A DNA stretch of 64,000 bases from a virus: the IMG/VR virus record IMGVR_UViG_3300007513_000026, positions 1 to 64,000 of that record; one strand, 5' to 3'. The position numbers and the translations under genes are program-made. Shown piece after piece: positions 59,766 to 64,000 of the stretch (position 1 is its first letter; every line of letters begins with the position of its first letter). The notes beneath the pieces are model-generated. The model saw only the letters and a list, made by a program, of their open reading frames with translations, made no database searches and had not been told where the DNA came from.

Positions 59766-60926
59766 TTATTTTATTCCTGCTAGTTGACGCATTCGTTGTG
59801 TGAATGTGTCAGTGGGTTGTGCAGACTCTTTACGAGTCGCACGAATTACAGAAGATGGACGGGAAATAGCTTCGCTAAGTGATTGTGGGCCTCTCTTTGG
59901 AGGTGCCGCCACCGTGCTTTCAAGCGTATTGTAAATTGTCTTTGCTTCTGCGACTGAACCTGCTTTAGAAATAGCTTCGGCAATTCTTGTTTTTTGCCGC
60001 TCATTTAACGAGGTATTTCTCAAAACACGATTCGTGTAAAGCAAACGTGCATTAGAAAGGTTAACGCCTTGAAGGCTTTCCTTAATTTCTAATGTTGCCT
60101 GCTTGTATTGTGAAAGTTGCTCTTTGAGTTGTTTATTCTCGAAAACTAACTCTTCTTGAGCTTTCTTCATATCTTTTAATTCATCTTCAATGCCGGTACT
60201 ACGACGATGGGCGAGAGCCTTTTCTAACTCCCACTTAATACTTTCGGAGGAGCGGCCGGCCCATCCTGAAAGTTCTGCGCCCATATCGACGGTAAGTTTC
60301 TCAACGAGGGAATCAATCAATTCCTCGGAGATTTCGACTTCTTCGTTCTTAGTTTCTTCCTGACCACCTTCGCCGGATTCTTCATCTTGCTTACCAGAGG
60401 CAGATACCAAAGCTGCATCAGCAGCGGCTTGGCTGTCGTCGGTGTCGCCATATTCTGTGGCTTCGCCGTCTTCCGACAAAATGGATGCCAAGTCATCGAC
60501 ATCAAATGTTAACTCTTCATCAATCTCAGCCTGGAGTGCTGCAACGGATTCGCGCAGGGAGCCCAAATCAAGCTCAACTTCAACAGGCTCACCTTCGGTG
60601 GGAATGCCTCTATTGTTCTCGCCTGGCATTTCGGCCAAGCTATCGGTAGCTGCGAAGGGAACGTCTTCCACGTCTTCATCGATTGGATCCGCTTCGCCTA
60701 TTCCGCCTTCTGGGGTTTCCTCTAATCCAAGGTTTCCCAAATCGTCTCCCTCAATCGGAGGAGGTGCATCACCCGCCATTCCCAACTCATCTTGTTCTAA
60801 CAACTTTTCAAGCGTCTGACGGACCTCGTCAGAATACTTATCGATAATCTCGGTTTCAGCATGCTTTAACGCGGCTTCTCTCAAAGCCGCCGCATCAACG
60901 ATAGCTTCCTTTAATAAACTTGACAT
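59766..60926 (-). CDS. Prohead core scaffolding protein (gp22-like)
   Basis: 386 residues. The N-terminus is helical (LKEAIVDAAALREAALKHAE), the middle (50-200) is extremely acidic, and residues 225-300 form a coiled coil (ELKDMKKAQEELVFENKQLKEQL). RNTSLNERQKTRIAEAISKAGSVAEA near the end is typical of gp22-like proteins of T4-type marine phages. It sits directly upstream of the major capsid gene. It templates head assembly and is degraded at maturation. A late motif is 34 bases upstream; no prohead protease gene is in the window. Confidence 0.8.
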   Translation of the reverse strand: MSSLLKEAIVDAAALREAALKHAETEIIDKYSDEVRQTLEKLLEQDELGMAGDAPPPIEGDDLGNLGLEETPEGGIGEADPIDEDVEDVPFAATDSLAEMPGENNRGIPTEGEPVEVELDLGSLRESVAALQAEIDEELTFDVDDLASILSEDGEATEYGDTDDSQAAADAALVSASGKQDEESGEGGQEETKNEEVEISEELIDSLVEKLTVDMGAELSGWAGRSSESIKWELEKALAHRRSTGIEDELKDMKKAQEELVFENKQLKEQLSQYKQATLEIKESLQGVNLSNARLLYTNRVLRNTSLNERQKTRIAEAISKAGSVAEAKTIYNTLESTVAAPPKRGPQSLSEAISRPSSVIRATRKESAQPTDTFTQRMRQLAGIK

Positions 60927-60959
60927 AGAGTACTCCCTAAAAAAAACATTTTTTCAAAA

Positions 60960-60967
60960 TAAATAGT
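60960..60967 (-). promoter_or_regulatory. Putative late promoter motif ACTATTTA
   Basis: ACACTATTTATTTTG on the coding strand, 34 bases before the gp22-like gene in a 66-base gap. It would drive core and major capsid genes. Confidence 0.5.
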
Positions 60968-60992
60968 GTCTTGGAAGCCAAAAAGACGTTGT

Positions 60993-62141
60993 TTATGATC
61001 CGGTTTTACCGATTACCCACCATTTATTCCCGTCTGACTGAAATGTTATTGTGGAGAAAACCATCTTGATGGTGATGGAGTCGGAAATATCTAACTTTCC
61101 TTCCTCTACTTTAATTTTCAAAGGATGAGAATTTAAACTATATTGTTTTGTTGTCATTTTCTTAAATATAAGCACTCTTCCGCGATGATTGCATGCGGGG
61201 GGCAACGTGACAGTGATATTGGTCGTAGCTGTATCGCACAAGACTGTATAATCCTGGGGGCCCACATCGTATTCTGCGTCTGTAGTAGTGGTAATATTCT
61301 TGACTACCGCACCATTACATGTGACTTGTCCTTCGAACTCTACATTGCCGAGAGTTTTGAGGGATTTAGAGACCACTTTGCCGCCCACATTTAAAATGTC
61401 GTTCTTCATATCATACTTCAAACCAGAAGCTGCGCCAAAGCCTTTACCATCTTTTATTTGAAGACTACCTGGGGCTCCACTGGGGGCGGGCGATTTAGTT
61501 CGAATGTAAGATTCATATAAATTAGACAATGAAGTGTGGCATACCATGTCCCGCGAGGCATCCTGAATCAACAAAAGGTCATTATCACTAAGGTTTTGTC
61601 CTTCGGCTCTGACGTTGGTGCTATTCTCTGGATCGATAGCAAGCCTTCTATCTCTAAAAGATAAACCTTGATGCGGGGCCAACGAAACACTGGTTCCTTC
61701 TTCGCTTGTAGTAATTCCCTCATAAGGTTTTATTTGTAGCTCTCCGCGAATGTCGGCCAAGCCAGGAGCAAGCTGCAGGGACGTGGCTGAAATCTTTCCG
61801 TCAAACTGATCCACGGGCACTTTCTTAAGCCCGCAGGCATTTCCCGAAATATCTCCTTGCACCAAGAGATTCTTCGCATGAAGAATATCGTTTTCATAAA
61901 TTAAATCAAACTGAGCAACGCCAGTGGTGCCTTCGTCATATGTCAAAAGCGCCCCTCGGCGACTACCTTTGATTTTCGTAATCGCTACATCTTTCATTGT
62001 GGCACAAGGGCTGGCTGCATCTGTATCATAGAAGACGCTAGCGCTAATTGTGTTCTTGAAAATTTTAATGCCATCAATCTCTTGATCGCCATATTGGTCT
62101 ACCGACCCTTCTACGGTGCCTTTTAAAACGTTGTAAGCCAT
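60993..62141 (-). CDS. Virion structural protein, fibre/whisker-like
   Basis: 382 residues from an ATG with GAGGG upstream. Residues 1-70 read KGTVEGSVDQYGDQEIDGIKIFKN. The middle is beta-rich with GELQIKPYEGITTSEEG and RRLAIDPEN segments. The C-terminal third (EFEGQVTCNGAVVKNITTTTDAEY, then ITVTLPPACNHRGRVLIFKKM and TITFQSDGNKWWVIG) matches the C-terminal beta-domain often found on phage fibre and structural proteins. A surface fibre or outer-capsid role is inferred. Confidence 0.65.
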   Translation of the reverse strand: MAYNVLKGTVEGSVDQYGDQEIDGIKIFKNTISASVFYDTDAASPCATMKDVAITKIKGSRRGALLTYDEGTTGVAQFDLIYENDILHAKNLLVQGDISGNACGLKKVPVDQFDGKISATSLQLAPGLADIRGELQIKPYEGITTSEEGTSVSLAPHQGLSFRDRRLAIDPENSTNVRAEGQNLSDNDLLLIQDASRDMVCHTSLSNLYESYIRTKSPAPSGAPGSLQIKDGKGFGAASGLKYDMKNDILNVGGKVVSKSLKTLGNVEFEGQVTCNGAVVKNITTTTDAEYDVGPQDYTVLCDTATTNITVTLPPACNHRGRVLIFKKMTTKQYSLNSHPLKIKVEEGKLDISDSITIKMVFSTITFQSDGNKWWVIGKTGS

Positions 62142-62171
62142 TTGTTCCCTCGCTCTATAATTAGCATGCTT

Positions 62172-62384
62172 TTATTTATCTGTAACTATGAAACTACCAA
62201 AATTAACGCAACTTTCGTGACGACATGCGAGATCATATTCATTTAGCACAGAACGCACTATCTCTTTCATTCTTTCAGAGTGTCCGGTGATAATCTTGCA
62301 CGGAATATCGCTCCGATAAATAAACCTATGAATCTTATATTCGGCCTCGTCATGAAGAGTTCCGTGTAAATCTAAAGTGTCCAT
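62172..62384 (-). CDS. Small Smr-domain protein
   Basis: 70 residues, essentially one Smr domain: LDLHGTLHDEAEYKI at the start and CKIITGHSERMKEIVRSVL in the middle correspond to the LDLHG and TG-x-G motifs. Smr domains bind or nick nucleic acids; they occur as MutS2 tails and as single small proteins, and some cut mRNA at collided ribosomes. The TG-x-G motif is TGHS here, so nuclease activity is uncertain. No ribosome site precedes the ATG and a late motif lies 6 bases upstream, so its transcript may be leaderless. It sits alone among virion genes. Confidence 0.65.
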   Translation of the reverse strand: MDTLDLHGTLHDEAEYKIHRFIYRSDIPCKIITGHSERMKEIVRSVLNEYDLACRHESCVNFGSFIVTDK

Positions 62385-62389
62385 ATCAA

Positions 62390-62397
62390 TAAATAGT
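62390..62397 (-). promoter_or_regulatory. Putative late promoter motif ACTATTTA
   Basis: TTGACTATTTATTG immediately after the T-tract of the terminator at 62399-62432 and 6 bases before the Smr gene ATG. Confidence 0.45.
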
Positions 62398-62398
62398 C

Positions 62399-62432
62399 AA
62401 AAAAAAGGATGCCCCCCGAAAGAGAGGCATCC
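62399..62432 (-). terminator. Intrinsic terminator after fibre-like gene
   Basis: Coding strand GGATGCC, TCTCTTTCGGGG loop region, GGCATCC, then eight T. It closes the gene whose stop lies at 62473. Confidence 0.85.
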
Positions 62433-62472
62433 AAAACAAGATAAAAACCTTGCAACTAAAGAAAACGTTAGT

Positions 62473-64000
62473 CTACAAGATGACAAACGTGTCAGCAGCA
62501 ACATAGAACAAGTTAACAGCACCATGTGGTGATTCAATCACAATAGAAGCAGTACTACCATCAAAAGTTTGCGAACCTACTCTAGCAATCGTCAGAGTGT
62601 TGGTTGTGCTAACTCCAGCAGGAGCTTTAATGCGCACAACATCGCCGGCCTCCAAGTTACTAGAAGCAATCATAGTCCAAGTGCGTGGCGCGGTGAACGT
62701 TGCATTACCATAATTTAACCCTTCAGCTAAAGTGGCATCTACGTTTCCAATGGCATTGGGCGCTGAGCTAGCAGCCGAAACGCTAAACACGCCGTTAGTT
62801 GCAGTAATGCCCGTTCCAGCCATGGCGGTAGCCAAGTCTGCAATGCTTTCTTTACGTGTGTTGTTGCCGTCGCTAGAATCAACAATAGCAAGACTATCCA
62901 GAGCCACATCAACTGCAGCAGCCGATAACGAATTCATGTCTAGTTTCCAGTCACTTACAGCAGCAGAAGCGTCATAAGTCGTTCCGCCCAAACCTGAGTT
63001 AACAGCTTTAGAAAGCGCGTTAGTCAGAGTAGCAGTTAACTTAGGAGTGCCATCACCACCAAGAACCAAAGCATCGCCAGTTTGTGTCAGCGTCAAATCA
63101 CCATTATCAAAGTTGATAACGCCACCTTCCGCGAGGAAGAGGTCGCTAAACTGTAAGGCAGTTGTACCGAGAGCAGCACCATTATTAGTCTTTGGGGTGA
63201 TACCAGAGGCGACTGTAACGACACCCAAATCGGTTAATCTAAGCACTTCAGTTCCATCATACTGATTGAAAACCAAATCATCGCCATCAACCATGAGATT
63301 TACATCAACGTCGCCTGCAGTGGTATCAACATCGATAGTCAATTTTGCAGTACCGGCATCTTTGAATTCAAAGTTTCCACCAGCAGCATCGAGAACGATG
63401 TCTGTGGTTGAATCCAAAGTTAAATCTCCAGTTGAATTAATAGAGATCGGTGTAGCAGCAATAGTCAGACCAGTTGTTCCGTCGTGAGTAAAAGTAGCAT
63501 CGCTACCTAGACCCATCGAAAGAACCGCCGAATCAGACAACAGTGATACGTCATCGCCAACCAGAAGATCAAGAGCAACCGAAGCACCACCGTCCACAAC
63601 AAGAGCGGCAGTGCCGATAGCAGAAGCGGCGGTAGTGCTAGCAACATCTAGAACACCAGCAGCCGAAACAGTCACTGGAGTGGCGGCACCGATAGTGGTC
63701 ACACCAGCAGCACTAGCTAAGGTAGTTGCCTGAGTCGAACTCAAACCACCAACAACATCAGTATCGCCAGTTATATCAACGTCGCCACTAGAAACGATCT
63801 TAAGATCAGTTCCGTCGCCAGAGATATATTCACCAGCGTCACCAAAGGCAAGTCGGGCGCCTGAAGCGGCCATGACGCAGTTATTAGCTGATTGATCTGT
63901 CAAAGTGAATTTAGAAGTGTTTCCAATGTTCAGAATTGCACCATCAGATAATAGATCCAAATCATCACCGATAACTGCACTCTTAGCAACACTCAAACCA
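62473..64000 (-). CDS. Repeat-rich virion/fibre protein (5' end outside window)
   Basis: At least 508 residues, with its start beyond 64000; a TTG at 63996 could be read as a start but the frame is open before it and no ribosome site is seen. Asp/Gly/Ser/Thr/Ala-rich beta-type protein. LLSDGAILNIG and LLSDSAVLSMG, about 460 bases apart, show internal duplication. KLTATLTNALSKAVNSGLGG and a GDVVRIKAPAGVSTTNTLTI region near the C-terminus fit virion proteins of marine myophages. It resembles the fibre gene at 1-2630 in composition but not in repeat unit. A terminator follows. Confidence 0.7.
   Translation of the reverse strand, partial: GLSVAKSAVIGDDLDLLSDGAILNIGNTSKFTLTDQSANNCVMAASGARLAFGDAGEYISGDGTDLKIVSSGDVDITGDTDVVGGLSSTQATTLASAAGVTTIGAATPVTVSAAGVLDVASTTAASAIGTAALVVDGGASVALDLLVGDDVSLLSDSAVLSMGLGSDATFTHDGTTGLTIAATPISINSTGDLTLDSTTDIVLDAAGGNFEFKDAGTAKLTIDVDTTAGDVDVNLMVDGDDLVFNQYDGTEVLRLTDLGVVTVASGITPKTNNGAALGTTALQFSDLFLAEGGVINFDNGDLTLTQTGDALVLGGDGTPKLTATLTNALSKAVNSGLGGTTYDASAAVSDWKLDMNSLSAAAVDVALDSLAIVDSSDGNNTRKESIADLATAMAGTGITATNGVFSVSAASSAPNAIGNVDATLAEGLNYGNATFTAPRTWTMIASSNLEAGDVVRIKAPAGVSTTNTLTIARVGSQTFDGSTASIVIESPHGAVNLFYVAADTFVIL

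Noticed and set aside
1-64000. Possibility that the two window ends join into one circular 64-kb genome
   Set aside because: Joining position 1 to 64000 on the minus strand does keep the frame open, but this happens by chance one time in three. Essential genes such as terminase, portal and prohead protease are missing, so the genome must be larger.
1-64000. tRNA genes
   Set aside because: Intergenic gaps are short (mostly under 170 bases) and I saw no cloverleaf with a GTTCGAATC-type arm. A dedicated search would be needed to exclude one.
63900-64000. A gene start at TTG 63996
   Set aside because: No ribosome site can be seen and the frame is open to the edge, so the start most likely lies outside the window.

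Overview
This window is a stretch of a large tailed-phage genome with a contractile tail (myovirus) and T4-type morphogenesis genes. Every gene I can support lies on the minus strand, so transcription runs from position 64000 towards 1. The window is not a whole genome. Large terminase, portal, prohead protease and most baseplate wedge and hub genes are absent, and a fibre-like gene is cut at each edge. The style (T4-type capsid and tail, gp32-like SSB, UvsX, class II ribonucleotide reductase, IMP dehydrogenase, fibres with GIGT-x-x-P motifs) suggests a marine or aquatic phage of a Gram-negative host. That is an inference from gene content.

Layout in transcription order. (1) 64000-40240 is the late virion block: fibre-like protein, Smr-domain protein, structural protein, gp22-like core protein, gp23-like major capsid protein, neck genes, tail sheath, tail tube, two tail-assembly proteins, tape measure, a tube-cap/gp48-54-like protein, a gp53-like LysM protein and two unknown proteins. 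(2) 40230-32375 is replication and recombination: A-family DNA polymerase, an FtsZ/tubulin-like protein, gp32-like SSB, a ParB-like protein, D12 adenine methylase, UvsX/RecA, a secreted His-rich protein and a FEN-type 5' exonuclease. (3) 32329-20784 holds DnaB-like helicase, class II RNR, a zinc protein, GroES, endolysin, unknown genes, bacterial-type DnaE, a ClpP and a J-domain protein. (4) 20729-16371 is a packed nucleotide and DNA-modification operon: dUTPase, a PD-(D/E)XK-like protein overlapping an N6-adenine methyltransferase, thioredoxin, IMP dehydrogenase and a small sigma-70 region 4 protein. (5) 16308-9202 holds an acidic virion-like protein, a second ClpP, a 576-aa unknown protein, GroEL, small genes, a degenerate D12 methylase and a membrane protein. 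(6) 9157-1 holds a 1477-aa giant protein, a membrane-anchored trypsin-like protease and fibre proteins.

Two promoter classes separate cleanly. Nine sites match sigma-70 promoters (TTGAC[A/T], exactly 17 bases, then a TATAAT-like -10) and sit in front of replication, chaperone and metabolic genes. Nine copies of ACTATTTA (one with a single change at its first base) sit 6-60 bases upstream of virion and other late-type genes. They look like a late promoter element, possibly read with the encoded region 4 protein. Two intergenic sites fuse an intrinsic terminator with a sigma-70 promoter. In one of them (33516-33565) the -10 box is in the hairpin loop and the 3' arm doubles as a Shine-Dalgarno sequence.

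The phage carries a large protein-quality-control set: GroEL, GroES, a J-domain protein and two ClpP homologues, one with Asn at the expected Asp of the triad. It also has two different DNA polymerases (family C and family A). All assignments come from reading sequence motifs by eye; no database search was run.
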